From Amia ocellicauda (taxonomy: Eukaryota; Chordata; Actinopteri; Amiiformes; Amiidae), in contig NC_089850.1 in NCBI RefSeq assembly GCF_036373705.1, positions 53,081,048 through 53,145,047 of the forward strand: a stretch of DNA of 64,000 nucleotides, read 5' to 3'. The notes below the pieces were generated by a model. That model ran no database searches. It worked only from the letters and a program-made list of their open reading frames with translations, and had not been told where the DNA came from. The first letter of the stretch is position 1; each line of letters starts with the position of its first letter. The position numbers and the translations under genes were made by a program. Of this stretch, positions 15,105 through 26,945 are shown one piece after another.

Positions 15105-18100
15105 TTACACATTTAAATATGTCACAGCCCTGTATAACTCATTCATTTCCACAAATTTTTAAAAAGTTTAGGTTTTGAAGTTTTGAATTTTATTTCTCCC
15201 CAGATATCACCATGGCTTGATAAATCAAGGACAGTACTGATTGATTATGGATATTATCTGAAGAAAAACACGTTGTCAAAAACCTGTCCATAATAGTCCA
15301 TAATACTCTGCCTTACTGTCAAATCTGCACATTGTTTTGTTTTGAATTTATTTCTGTCTTCTGAATAACAAGCAGCTGCAAGTAAACAACTGCAGAATTA
15401 AACCTGTACTTCTTAAATCCTTTGAGCCACATACCCTGAAATGTAATCCTACTTGAATATCCATCAATGTCTGCATATCGAGAAGAATGCACCAGCTTTA
15501 CAGTGGGAGCCTGTTCAAAGTATAAATGATCTTTAATTTAAAAAGAAGCCTAAGTTATGAAAAACAAATATATTGTGCTGGGAAAATCTGCTCCCAAAGG
15601 GATACATCTAGTAATGGTTACATGAAATCCCACATACAGCATTACCTCTCTTCAAAACAATACTTTGACTATTATTTATTTATTTGATATATAAAATGTT
15701 AACGTCTGTTTTGGAAATAAGCAATTAACAGGATTACATTTACCTTTACTAAAAGAGAAAAGACATTACGTTATTTGTCATTTAGCAGACGCACTTATCC
15801 AGGGCAACTTACATTTGTACCCATTTACTGGAGCAATCTAAGTGAAGTACCTTGCTCAAGGGTACAACAGCCCCACCCAGGATTTGCACCCACAACCTTT
15901 CAGTTATGACTCTATAGCCCTAACCATTACTCCACAGACGATGCCAATAAAATACAATTGATTGTGGAAAATAAAAAAAATACCATTATTCACATTTGGT
16001 GGAGAAACGGCAGGCAAGCTACCATTCTCTGACTATGAATCAGTTGCTGGTTGGATTTTGGTTTATGTGGTGAGATCTGAGGTTTTACCGTCTGTGGCTG
16101 TCGACTCTAAAAATAAAACAGCACCTTTTCAGATCACCCCCTTAGAAATCCAATGGAAGACCAACCGTACATCTGTCTTACAATTCAGTTAATTACTTCC
16201 CACATGTTAATACTGCCTACCCCCAACATGGTGCTACCTTGACTACAGATAAGGTTGAAGTTAATTAGTATTGTCAGTAATTGAAGTACATATTTTGTTT
16301 TTCTATCTGGTCTTATTATTTTCTTTCTGGTCCCTATTACTCTTATTATTTCTTTCAAACGGAGTAAAACTAAACATATATCAAAACGTTTTAAAGAAAT
16401 AATAAGAATAATAGGGCCCAGAAAGAATATAATAAGACCAGAAAGAAAAACAAAATATGTACTTCAATTACTGACAATACTAATTAACTTCAATTAAGTA
16501 ATTAGGTCCCCATGTGGAATAAAAAAAAAAAAAAAAAAAACCTGTGTGCTTGAATTGTGTAACCCTGTTTTAAAGACCTGATTTAAATAGCTCTTACCGT
16601 GCACTATGTTTTCCCTTTTTGGCTCGATGTCCAGTATCCTATGATAACAATTTCGAGCCTGAAAATGAGATACATAAACATAACCAGGTGATTGTATTAA
16701 CAGACAGAAAATGGCACAGCATTCTTGGACAGAGAGAGGTTTACTTGGGGTAAGGTGGTTTGGATGCAAAGGTTGAAAGAGTTGTTTGGTCACCTGCAGC
16801 TTGAACAAATGTTTGTTCAAAATTGTATGCCTGAGCTACATGTTTGCACAGGTTTGATTTTAATCATGAACAGGGTGGCACAATCATACAAGAAAACAGG
16901 TCGTCACAATCTGGAACAAACTCCCCAGCAATGTGGTTGAAGCTGGAAATTTGGGAACATTCAAAAATAGACTGGATCGGATCCTTGATCACTTCGTTAT
17001 TAATGGACACCAAACAAGCACAATGGGTCGTATGGCCTCCTCTTGTTTGTAAACTTTCTTAAGAAATGTTTTGAATGTGAGGTATTCGGCTTTTTGTGAT
17101 TATCATCTGGGTTTTATTGGTCTCGGATGTTTCTCGGATGTTAATGGCGATTTTAACTGTAAGAGTCCTGCAATTACAAAACTGACACAATGATACAGAA
17201 GCAATTGTAGCAGCACATCTGTGATAACAAACAAACAAAAAAGTTTAATCTCCTTATTGTGAGTTAATGTGCAGTACTCAAGGATGCCAAATTCAATACA
17301 TACTCCATCTTTTCAGCAACAGCACACGTTATAGTAAAATTATAAAATGATTGCCTTTATTTCCACCATAGGGATAAAGTGCTAGGGGGAATGCAATCTG
17401 GAAACTTTTTTTCCTCTCTCTCTTTTTTAAATTTAAAAATTAAATTAGTTTTACATTTAATATCTTCTCTGGGTGGAAATAAATACTTCTGCTGCAGTGA
17501 ATGAACTCAGAGGCATAGATTTGGCAGAACTGCAACTGGGAAGATTAACAGAATATGTGAAGTGTGCAAGCAAGATCATTAACAGTATTTGTAAGAAAAA
17601 TCCTGCTACTCTGCAATAGTTTTCAAAGGGTCAATCATATTTACCACTATTTCCTTAAAGTAAGAAGAACACAAAATATTATCATCATGTTTTAAAGAAA
17701 CCACCAGTTCCACTGATTAAATTATGTAATTAAAGGATTATATGAGTTAATTATATAACAATATCACTGCTGCATTTAAATGGAAATGCAAATGTTAAGT
17801 ACTCCAGCTGATTACACGATTAAGAAATTAAATCTAAACTGTGAGGTTTTTCTGTGTGGTCAATTATCCACAGGCTCTGTGTTGTCATTCTTTTAAAAGT
17901 TCAGAAATATATACTGCTTTCTATGACACAGAAAAGATTTCAGATTTAGGGTCTTTGATTAGCTTTGCTTTGGAAGAGTGGTTTTAAAGGTTTCTGAAAA
18001 ATTCTGTTTTTACAACTTAATGGTGTTTTAACATTCTTACCTCCTTGTAATTGTGCAGTGCCAGGTGAGCCCGTCCCATGTGAATGTACGCCTTTATGCA

Positions 18101-21100
18101 TTTCTCATTGCACTTCAGCCAGAAAAATACAGGATAAGGTAGATCAGGGAGCTGAACATTTCTGTGAAATCAGCGTTTTATTTATCAAAATAACGAGTAG
18201 CACACCGAAGCAAGAAAACACACAGTGCCTGTGAAGTGAAAATTAGGCTGTGTGTGAAGTACCTTAAGCCTAAAGCACATGACCACTTTGCCTTCAACTG
18301 GATTGTACACTATTTTCTACTGCAATTGACCTGACACAGTATTGAAAGGACTTTTTTCCTTTTCATTTTCACTTCCACATTTTTCATGGTACATAGTGTG
18401 CATCGGTGACAAAAGAAAACAACACATAATTCGTAACTTCTAAGATTAATATAATATTACCAGGCTTTTTGTTTTTCCCCCAGAAATATTAAATGTATTT
18501 CAGACATGTTCTGTTACCAATCAGTATCTTCACCCTTATGCGCAGTTTAATGTATAAATGTTAATTGGTATACTGGAGACATACCCTTAGTGCCCAGTCA
18601 CAGTCACCGATAGCCTCTTGATATTTCATCAGCTTAATATAGGCCTACAAGAAAAGGAATACTTGCATAAGTATTAATCATCAATAATGTGTCTCTTGAC
18701 AAAGCAGGACCCAACACATCAGCCGAGTAACACCAGCCACTTGTGTAGTTCTCCCAAATCATCTCTGTCTCTGTTACGATCTCTCTATCTACAGATCAAG
18801 TGACCAAAGTATCTAGCGAAGGATCAGTTACTCTATATGTATCCCTGAAAAAGAAATCAAAATCTATGGAGTTGCAAATGAAAGGTTACACACCCCTTGT
18901 AATGTAATTGATATGTAGGTATATATAAAAGAACAATATTTATCAACTAAATGAAATACTTAATAACACTATAATAGCATATTGTAAGTGAACTGTTGTA
19001 TAAAGGGAGTGAAATCTGCTCTGACTGATGACAACACGGAAGCAGGGGTTTCTGAGACTTAGCTGTCATAGGTTAATATAAATATTTTCCTGTGCAGGCT
19101 TGAATTGCCTTTATAAAACTCCAAACACAAGGGAGACAGAATTACAGCTGGCAATGTATTTACCAAGGTATGGATTTTAAGTAATTTAATATTGAACAGC
19201 ATTTCAGTTTAATCTTTGCTGTGCTGCTGCCAAAATGCACAACGTGAAGTTGCAGATGTTAAGTCCCTTTGACCTGCCTCTCATTTGTGGTTGTGAAAGA
19301 ATGGCTGAGAAAAATGAGTGGAGCAACAGAGATTTGTCAGTGTAAATTAAACACACCTGTGCCCTGTTGGTGTAGAGGACCTGCATGTCACGCACTTTCT
19401 CGAGCCCTTCACTGTACCGTAGAACGGCCGTCTCATAGTCACCTTTTGCAAATGCCTCATTCCCCATTTCTTTGAGGGCTGGAGAAAGAAATATACTGTA
19501 ATCCGCCATTACTGGATAATCAAAAATAAATAAATCTGTGTAGATAGCTTTAAATGTATCAACACTTGCATTCCCAGAATATACAGCTGAGAGCTAGTTT
19601 GTTACATATTATATACAACATTTAAACCTAATGCTATAGTTAAACCACCTAAAATATGAATTTATCAAAAACATACTTTATGCTAGCAACAAAGGTATTC
19701 ACTGTGAAGCTGCTAAAGGTTACAAATATGCAATATATTGATTGTGATCTTTTCAGAAACCGAAAGCTGCACAATGCAATTACAGGTTCCAAACAATGGC
19801 AGGTTTAGAATGTCATTGATGTCGTCTCATACGCTGTACAGTTATGGAGGGAAAATGTATTTATCGATGTACACACCATTTGCTAATTTCTCATTTTCCT
19901 TTCTCCTCTTCCTTCTGTCTTCCGCATCCTTTTCTAAAATCTTCATGAAATTTTCTAAAAATACAGGGAAATCGTTTAAAGGCCGTTTCATGTGTAGTTT
20001 GAGTAGGCAGAATTCATTCCAAGATAACCTGAAAACAAACTAAAATAATGCAATTTTGCTTCAATTGGTGGCAAACTATACAAATTGCAAATGCACTACA
20101 GCTGAACTCCAATTGTATTCAAGTCCACTTTGACTGGTCCCTTCACACCAGAATTTGTTTGAAGTTTGTATACAAACTACTCAGGATATAGCATGAATTT
20201 TTTAGCCATATATCACAGTCTTTGAAAATGGCAGTGCCTGTATTCCACCCTTCAGGGTATATTTGTACATGCTTAATTTGATGTAACCATTTTAGTTCAA
20301 ATAAACACATTGATTACAGAGAATTATATAAAAAATGTGTGTTTAATACCTGTGTAGTTTACTGGGGATATATTTTGTGACAACCACAATGCATAAGCAT
20401 GGAGGAGTGGGTATATTTCAGGCTTACATCCCCATACTAGAGAAAAATGTGGATCTTTACAGTTTCATGCAATGTGCATATTTAATTAATAATTATTTGG
20501 AATTGTTACATTTAATATATTTGCCACATTGGCACAGTATAGTTTTATTTACATTTTATTAAGCATCACAATGTATGATTATTACCTCTCGCTGCATTGG
20601 AATTATTGAGGAGTGTTTCCTGGTGAAATCCCTGCAAGACCCTGTGAAATCGATCTCAATTGTTTTCACACTGCGCCACCTTGAGGGGGAGCTTGGTCTG
20701 CATTCTGGTGCGAAACTAATTTTTTTGTACAGATTACACTTGTCCATATGAAACGAATTAAGCATGAAAGTGGACTTTGATGCAAATTAACTTGTCCAAG
20801 TAAAGTAGGTGCGAAAAGCCTTTGAAAGGCAATCTATTCTGCCCCTGCAAAATCCCCTGGCTGTACAGCACAACCAATTTCTGCGAGTGGTCATCTGAGA
20901 CATGCAACATTAGTAGTGCTGTCATGTGTGTTTCCTGCCTGACCAATTTTAAACCAATTTGCTTTCAGGGCTGATAACAAGCTATGATTTATAACCAATG
21001 AGGCTTTCTGTAGAGTATACTGTCAGCGGCCAGCAAGGATGCAAAGAGTAAACGAGGGTAAACTATCTCACATTCAAATTCATAGATATGACTTATGTCA

Positions 21101-22182
21101 CGGTCACTGCAATTCGGCATGCTGGCAAGTAGTGGTCTAAAAAGAATAAAAGCTATTTTAGTTCAATTCACTGACAATTAATTTGAAATAAGAATGTTAC
21201 AAGAGTCGCGTATGTAAATAAATACACGCGGCTGTACACAAAATTTGCATAATTTGTCTGATAGTTGTAGTGTTTATCATAAGGTCTAAGTTACAGATCA
21301 GGTTTATGTGTGAGGCAATGTTGATTAGATATGTAAAATAATGTTTCAATGATACCTGTGCTAATCTCGGAGTCATTCTGTCTTCCCTGAAAAAGAAAAG
21401 AAGAAAAAGGCAAATGTAAGAGTTTGGTGAAAACTATAAATCCACATTTTAAAGAAATGACATATGATTGCTTGTTTTAAAGTCTTGTGAAAATTTGTTC
21501 TGTCTTCAATAATAGTTTCTAATTTCCCAAGATGCTCTTTATTATGATACTTACATGTTTTTTGCACATACAAATATTATAACTGAATAACTGCTGAATA
21601 ACTAAGCCCAGAAAGCCGTAGCTTAGCTTACTCGAAAATTGAGAGCACTGGCTTAGGTGACCCAGCATTAGTAGAGCCTGTACTGTGGAGAAGAGAGAAA
21701 AGGATACTCCATAATTAAATCATATAATTTAATCTAAGATGGGATCTTATGTAGATATGTACAGCTCTGTATAACAGCCTGTTGCCACAGTCAAATATCC
21801 ATAATGATCTAGTGAGGTTATTGTAGATATTGCATGTTGTACAGAAAGGTCAGATGGCCTATATTAGACTATATATTTCAGATAATTGTCAGTAATAAAG
21901 GCTGCATTAAGGCTGCTGGGACATCATTTCTGGATTCTCACTTGAGGGCCTGTCACAGCCTGTGGTGGATTGGTGTTAATCACTGTCCGGTTGAGTCTGG
22001 TGTTGCACGATTCATCGCTTTCCTCATTCTCCTTCAAACAACAGATGAGTTGGTCTGCTTTTTCAGAAGCCTTCTTTTGACACTCAGGGTCAGAAGAGTT
22101 CAGCTCTTTAACCAGCTCACCTTTTAGAAGAAAAACAAACCATTAGAGACAGAGCATTTGTTTTGTTTTTTTAGCTTTTAAA

Positions 22183-22228
<46 letters not shown>

Positions 22229-24971
22229 AGCAGCAGTACAAGAATTATCTTATAATACATTAATTTCTATTTACTTCTGAAAAGTTGTGTATGCCAAAAA
22301 AGATTTGCCACTTTCTGATGTACTGTAATTCCTATTCTCTTCATAAAACTCTTTATATATTTTAACATTATTATTTAAATTATGTGATTCCATGAAATAC
22401 ACACATACAAGTTATTCTACTGAGATATTCCCTAATTTGGTGTTTTGATGATGGTGGTGGAGAGCGCTGTCTAACACGTTCAATTGGGTTGAGATCTGGT
22501 GACTGTGAAGGCCATAGCATAAGATTCACATCATTTTCATACTCATCAAACCATTCAGTGACCCTCGTGCCCTGTGGACGGGGGCATTGTCATCCTGGAA
22601 GAGGCCACTCCCAAAAGGATAGAAATGTTTCACCATATGATAAAGGTGATCACTCAGAATAACTTTGTAATGATTTGTAGTGACCCTTCCCTCTAAGGGG
22701 ACAAGTGGACCCAAACCATGCCAGGAAAATACCCCCCACAGCATAACCCCTCACTATAGGGGTCAAACAGTCAGGCCTGTATCGTTCTCTTGATGTCTCC
22801 ACACATGCACTTGTCGAGAACACTTTGTATCATGCAGTACACCTCTTTGGAGACATCTGCATTTGTCAAGTTTTTCCTTTAATTTGTCACCCGTCTGTGT
22901 ATATATATATATACACATACATACATTTTTCTTGCATTACACTATGTTCAATTATATTATATTTCTAAGAAGACTTTTGTCCACAGTTGCTCAGTTGGAC
23001 AATGTTTATATCCACTCACACAAACTGCAAACATTGTTTTATTAATTAATACATTATTGCACATAATATAAATCGTTAATATTAACCCTCCTGTTATGTT
23101 GCAGGTCAAATTGACCCATTTCAAAGTTTAAAAATACATTAAAAATATTTTTAATAATTTTTGGAGCATGAAACCTTTTCTGCTGGGCTTAATTAGTGAA
23201 ATGAACATGTAAATGGAAAACGACTAATTTAAATGTGTTTGCAACCCCCCGTGGATTTTTATATTACACACAGACTGTTGGGGTCAATTTGACCCAGCAG
23301 TGAGAATGGAGCCTACAAAGGGTAAAAATATCAAATTCAGACCAAAATTGATTTGTTTTCTTTCCAAATATGAGACACAATGTGATTGCCTAATGCCTCC
23401 CAACCCCAACCCCACACACACACACGCAGAGAATTTGTTCCTGGTCCCCAACTACAACCCTTCCTGCACTTTCTGTGAGAAAAAACAGAGAAGTATCAAA
23501 TATCATTCTACCTAAGCCAGGAACCTTTTATTTTGCACGGGAAAACTCTGCCCACACTCAGGGAGGATGGGCAACAAATATAAAAGGGTCCTTGGATTAA
23601 GTCCTATGAACAGTATGCATCTGTACTCTCTCAGAGGTTGAAAAGATGAGCAATATGAGCAGAATAATGACGGTCCAGGATGCTCTGGAACACATCCTTG
23701 ATCAAGATAGTGAAGTAGAGGAGGAAGTGTCTGAAATTGATGACGATCTTGAGATCAATTCTGATCATGATGATAAATTGTCAGATGATGAGGGTATTGT
23801 CCCACAGCCATCAACTCCAAGAGAGACATTCATATCAAAAAATGGCCAAATAGAATGGTCCTCATCCCCGAACATGCATCGGGAACAATATCAGCTGCAA
23901 ACATAATAAAGGCAGTGCCAGGGCCCACTAGAATGCCAGTGACTCCTGTCACAGATATAAAGTGTGATTTTGAGCTGCTCATTCCTGATTCATTTAAAAA
24001 AATTGTTCTAGAAATTACTAATTTAGAAGGGAGGCGTATTTTGGGGCAGGAGTGTTGAGAACTGGACAAAACCCATTTATCTTGGCTGGGGTTTATAAGT
24101 CCAAAGACGAATCGACAGCCAGCCTGTGGGATGCAGAGACAGGCAGGGCCATATTCCGAGCCACCATGTCTTTGGAGACCTTTCATATTTTCTCAAGGGT
24201 CATCGGGTTTGATAATCGGGAGACAAGAGCTGGCAGAAAGGAGAGAGATAAGCTGGCAGCTATTAGGACAGTGTGGACAAGTGGGTAGAGCGGCTGCCAC
24301 TACTGTACAACCAGGTCCTAATGTCACCGTGGATGAAAGGCTGGTGGCATTCACAGGTTGCTGCCCCTTTAGGCAATACATGCCTTCAAAGCCATGTCCA
24401 AGTCAAAATAAAATAAGAATAAATAAAACAAATGTGTTGAATGTCTAGTTTTTGCCAATATACAGAAAAAAACTGTTTGAAAATGTTTTTTTAATGAAAA
24501 ACGAGTGACTTATCATAAGTAAACCATGATCTGTAAGGGATGAAAACTTGATTACACTAAATATTGATTACATTTAAATTAATTGAGCTAAAGATAATGT
24601 ATACGGAGAAAAATATTGTTTTTATCTACTTTCGGATGGTTAAACATGCACCGGGTCAATTTGACCCGGGAACATTATTGCTGTTCCTAACAGTTGAACA
24701 TGACAGGAGGGTGAAGTATTTTGTAGTTATTTCGCTGCATACATCTGAAGCTACTAAGTAATTTAGAATAAAACATAGGTCCTAAATTAAGAGTAAATCC
24801 AACTCCAAATACAAACACACATCTTCAAAATATTCAGCAAGATCCTAAAATGCTTTAACGACTATGAAATCATTTAACGAAGCATGTAGGAGAGGGAGAA
24901 GGCGATATACACGTACTTATCTCATCAACATTCTTCAGAAACCTTTCAAGATCTTGTTTTTCATTTTCCAT
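5826..24971 (-). CDS. ttc12: Tetratricopeptide repeat protein 12 (complete, 21 coding exons)
   Basis: In mammals TTC12 is a cytoplasmic factor for axonemal dynein arm assembly. Exons in transcript order: 24917-24971, 21942-22120, 21356-21386, 19877-19954, 19357-19478, 18585-18644, 18041-18112, 16598-16658, 14037-14225, 12618-12687, 11903-11991, 11516-11684, 10573-10665, 9828-9891, 9419-9553, 8993-9097, 8500-8568, 7491-7592, 7137-7236, 6273-6498, 5826-5895. All phases agree and sum to 2139 bases, 712 residues plus TGA; mammalian TTC12 is about 705. The N terminus ([18 protein letters not shown]) matches the family. TPR repeats occupy about residues 115-220 ([28 protein letters not shown]). Armadillo-like repeats fill about 270-700 ([18 protein letters not shown]). 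The end, [12 protein letters not shown], is nearly identical to mammals. Two donors are weak (GTATTT at 9827, GTCATA at 9418). No frameshift or in-frame stop was seen, so the gene is probably functional. Confidence 0.95.
6499..7136 (-). other. ttc12 intron with no further signal
   Basis: This is the intron before the penultimate coding exon. Short reading frames on both strands here (for example 6809-7000 and 7025-7216) have no family resemblance and overlap splice sites. I see no repeat with clear ends. Confidence 0.5.
7628..7685. repeat. (TA)n microsatellite
   Basis: About 28 copies of TA in the ttc12 intron just upstream of the exon at 7491-7592. It generates spurious Ile-Tyr reading frames on both strands. 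Confidence 0.95.
15072..15102. repeat. (AC)n microsatellite
   Basis: An uninterrupted CA/AC dinucleotide run in a ttc12 intron. Confidence 0.9.
15779..15938 (-). repeat. SINE-like fish repeat (TTTAGCAGACGC family)
   Basis: It starts with CATTTAGCAGACGCACTTAT and contains CTTGCTCAAGGGTACAACAG and a degenerate ATTTGCACCCACAACC segment. This order is familiar from a dispersed fish repeat whose other strand reads GGTTGTGGGTGC and ends CTGGATAAGNGCGTCTGCTAAATG. Other fragments of the same family occur near 29878, 33679 and 42631. It lies in a ttc12 intron. The class assignment (tRNA-like SINE) is from memory of the pattern. Confidence 0.6.
16255..16493. repeat. 239-bp near-perfect inverted repeat in a ttc12 intron
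   Basis: The two arms of about 100 bases read TTGAAGTTAATTAGTATTGT inward from both ends, with only a handful of mismatches and a spacer of about 40 bases. The right arm ends about 100 bases from ttc12 coding exon 8. It resembles a fold-back MITE, but I see no coding capacity and no certain target duplication. Confidence 0.85.
16891..17063 (+). mobile_element. CR1-like LINE, 3'-terminal fragment
   Basis: This plus-strand fragment carries the conserved 3' segment of the CR1-like family seen at 59189-60515. It contains CGTCACAATCTGGAACAAAC and CTCCCCAGCAATGTGG, and ends near GTTTGTAAACTTTCTTA. It is strongly 5'-truncated and sits antisense inside a ttc12 intron. Confidence 0.85.
20044..21355. 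other. ttc12 intron 3, no assignable feature
   Basis: This intron lies between coding exons 3 and 4. It includes AT-rich DNA and a GC-richer patch at 20600-20740. Segments reading AAGTCCACTTTGA near 20121 and, inverted, near 20770 hint at a degraded fold-back element, but its ends could not be fixed. A 65-base open segment with splice-like borders at 21071-21135 is treated as cryptic. Confidence 0.4.
21632..21677 (-). other. Candidate alternative 46-base exon of ttc12
   Basis: The segment follows a pyrimidine-rich tract ending CACAGTACAG and precedes a GTAAGC donor. Its length is 1 modulo 3, like annotated coding exon 3 (31 bases). It could therefore replace exon 3 and still join exon 4 in frame. 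Including both would create an in-frame TGA. It has no counterpart in remembered mammalian TTC12, so it may be cryptic. Confidence 0.3.
22187..22227. repeat. (TG)n microsatellite
   Basis: About 20 TG units upstream of ttc12 coding exon 2. Confidence 0.95.
22430..22865 (-). mobile_element. Tc1/mariner transposase relic
   Basis: Read on the minus strand, fragments of a Tc1-type catalytic core are visible. They include [12 protein letters not shown], then [31 protein letters not shown] and [10 protein letters not shown]. The reading frame breaks after RARG by a single-base shift. N-terminal DNA-binding sequence and terminal repeats were not identified. It lies in ttc12 intron 1, in the same orientation as the gene. 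Confidence 0.8.
23086..24711 (+). mobile_element. piggyBac element, internally deleted and inactive
   Basis: The left end follows TTAA (23082-23085) and begins CCCTCCTGTTATGTT. The right end is the inverted CCCTCCTGTCATGTT finishing at 24711, followed by TGAA, a decayed TTAA. Each end also carries a palindrome of the type GGGTCAATTTGACCC (about 23104-23117 and 24653-24667). The body encodes a broken piggyBac (DDE_Tnp_1_7) transposase. The terminal repeats with TTAA target and the transposase motifs agree, so the identification is firm. The element sits in ttc12 intron 1. Confidence 0.92.
23646..24448 (+). pseudogene. piggyBac transposase pseudogene
   Basis: The start at 23646 gives an acidic N terminus ([19 protein letters not shown]) typical of piggyBac-like transposases. 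After about 75 codons the frame shifts and continues with [17 protein letters not shown] and ITNLEGRR. It shifts again into [20 protein letters not shown] and [20 protein letters not shown], then [10 protein letters not shown] and [11 protein letters not shown]. The segments therefore fall in order in different frames. The C-terminal half of the catalytic domain and the Cys-rich tail are missing, so no functional product is expected. Confidence 0.88.
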
Positions 24972-25103
24972 ACTGTTTCCAGAGTGTGATCAAGTGTTCT
25001 CAAATATAAAACTACACAGCTAAAGACAGTAATTTTAAAAAGCTTGAAAATGACCGGATTTACGTTCTGTGCACACTTGCATGAAAAAGCAAGAATTACC
25101 CGT

Positions 25104-25216
25104 CAGCCAATCGCACACCAGCAGGAAGTATCTCTCAGCCAATCGCACACCAGCAGGAAGTATCTCTCAGCCAATCGCACACCAGCAGGAAGTATCTCTC
25201 AGCCAATCGCACACTT
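25104..25216. repeat. 32-bp tandem repeat with four CCAAT boxes upstream of ttc12
   Basis: Three full units and a partial fourth start at 25104, 25136, 25168 and 25200. Each begins CAGCCAATCGCACAC; the full units continue CAGCAGGAAGTATCTCT. Every unit places a CCAAT box (NF-Y type), and the full units also place an ETS-like CAGGAAGT, at 32-bp spacing. The array lies 133-245 bases upstream of the ttc12 start codon. A promoter role is inferred from position. Confidence 0.85.
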
Positions 25217-25236
25217 GGCTGTAGCCAGAACCCCAT

Positions 25237-25250
25237 GTAGCCATGGAAAC
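25237..25250. promoter_or_regulatory. RFX X-box upstream of ttc12
   Basis: The sequence GTAGCCATGGAAAC matches the palindromic RFX X-box consensus (GTTGCCATGGCAAC) at 12 of 14 positions. It is followed by GTAAATAA, which resembles a forkhead site. RFX factors with FOXJ1 drive motile-cilia genes, and TTC12 serves dynein arm assembly, so site and gene function agree. It lies 266 bases upstream of the start codon; binding is inferred. Confidence 0.7.
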
Positions 25251-25605
25251 GAGTAAATAAATAGTTTGGCCTGCAAAGCACTGAGGGGATGAGCGTCAGA
25301 AACACTCAACTGCCGGAGATATGTGACGAGAAAACCTGTGTTTCTCAAATATAGTCAGTATTAAATACATGCATTTAGTCCAATTCATATAAGCCTAGAC
25401 AAAGCACATGTAACTCTTACTGTTTTTGTAAAATTGCAGTCTGATGTAACTACAGAATGTCTTCACTGCACACCTGTGTTGCTCTTAATTGTATGTTTGG
25501 CTGTAAATGCACTGTACAACACCCAGGGGATGTACCAATACAGTTGCACTGTGCCCTGTCCTCTCCAAAACCACTGCACTTGTAAATTAGTTATATGACT
25601 ATTAG

Positions 25606-25657
<52 letters not shown>

Positions 25658-26899
25658 GGTTGGGGAATAAAAAGACAATAAGTTAAATTCCCCAATAAAT
25701 GTTTTTGAAAGAAATACAACAATGCCCCGTGCAGATAATTAGTTTTGTGTATGTAATTGTATTGGATGTACAAAAATATGAGGCTACTGTTTTATCAAGA
25801 AAAGAAAAAAAGTGAATAAAAATAAGTCCATAAATAACCATTCTAGGTCTCAGATTTGAAGATATAAGATATATAAAGTGTTTTTCCAAATGTGGTTGAT
25901 CACACTGAAAAGAAAGTAGATTGATATCATAATGTGTGGCTATGGTATTGAATCATTACTTTATTGTAGATGTAATCATTTTAAACACATCCACGATTTT
26001 ACCAATTGACATCATTAGCATCCTAATGTCAGAAAGAGAGGTTCTGCTTCATAAAAATGACTCCTCTGAGCAGGTGCATTGACGATAAATGGACCCCTTA
26101 ATCTGAAATTGTGTCATACACTTGCAACTCTATAGATATATCTGAAATAATAATAATAGCACAGGTACAGACCATGCCGATATGTAAAACAAAAAGCTTT
26201 CCAAAAGTACCAAGTAGATTTAATTTAGAGCAAGCCCAGAGCACATGTTTGTGAAAGGTGAAGCCATTCAAAATGAAAGCTTTAACACGTGAAAATGGAC
26301 TACAACATAGTTTGTTTTTTTCTTTGCAGACACCCTTACAGCTACCATCAATGAAATATAGCAGCACAGCATGGTAGAGATGCATTATAACAATCAATCC
26401 AATAGACTCTAAATGTTAAACAAGATTGGCATACTGGAAGTCAAATAGTGTCTCTAAAACTAGCACAAGGCCCTAGCGCCGTAATTCAAACCAGAAGAAC
26501 TATGTCTATGAGTCTATGGGACTACCCTATGAATGGTCTTTGTTGCAGCTACTCCTAATACATTTATTTTCATTTACCCTACATGTCTTTTTCTGAATTA
26601 TTTGGCTCTTTGTCATTTATTGGTAAAAGTATAATCAGTTAAGAAAGTGTGGGGAAGTGCTATGAGCAGTGCAAACACTGAATATGGTCAGGTGACTGAA
26701 ACCTTTACACTGCACACCGTGGCTGTTGACAACGTCTGTTGGACTTTGCTTTAAAAGATACAATAGTTACTTTATTTCAGATAATTTTTTTCAGTAAACA
26801 AACATAGCACAGGTTATTACTCTTATTACTTTTCAATCTCATTTATCTGTGGACAACCCCCCCAAACACACACGTTTCGTTTTGTTCAACAATTCAGAT
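25251..26899. other. Intergenic region between nnmt and ttc12
   Basis: It contains a (CT)n run at 25608-25655 and otherwise AT-rich DNA with short non-conserved reading frames. I see no gene here. The transcription start of ttc12 is presumably close to its left border. Confidence 0.5.
25608..25655. repeat. (CT)n microsatellite
   Basis: An uninterrupted CT run between ttc12 and nnmt. Confidence 0.95.
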
Positions 26900-26905
26900 T
26901 TTATT
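26900..26905 (-). promoter_or_regulatory. Polyadenylation signal of nnmt
   Basis: The minus strand reads AATAAA about 40 bases after the nnmt stop codon, a plausible position for a short 3' UTR. Confidence 0.55.
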
Positions 26906-26945
26906 CATCTTTTTTAGAGAACAAAAGGGGGAGGGGGGTGAAATA

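Noticed and set aside
21071..21135. 65-base segment with splice-like borders in ttc12
   Set aside because: Any in-frame join to neighbouring exons gives a stop; no counterpart in mammalian TTC12.
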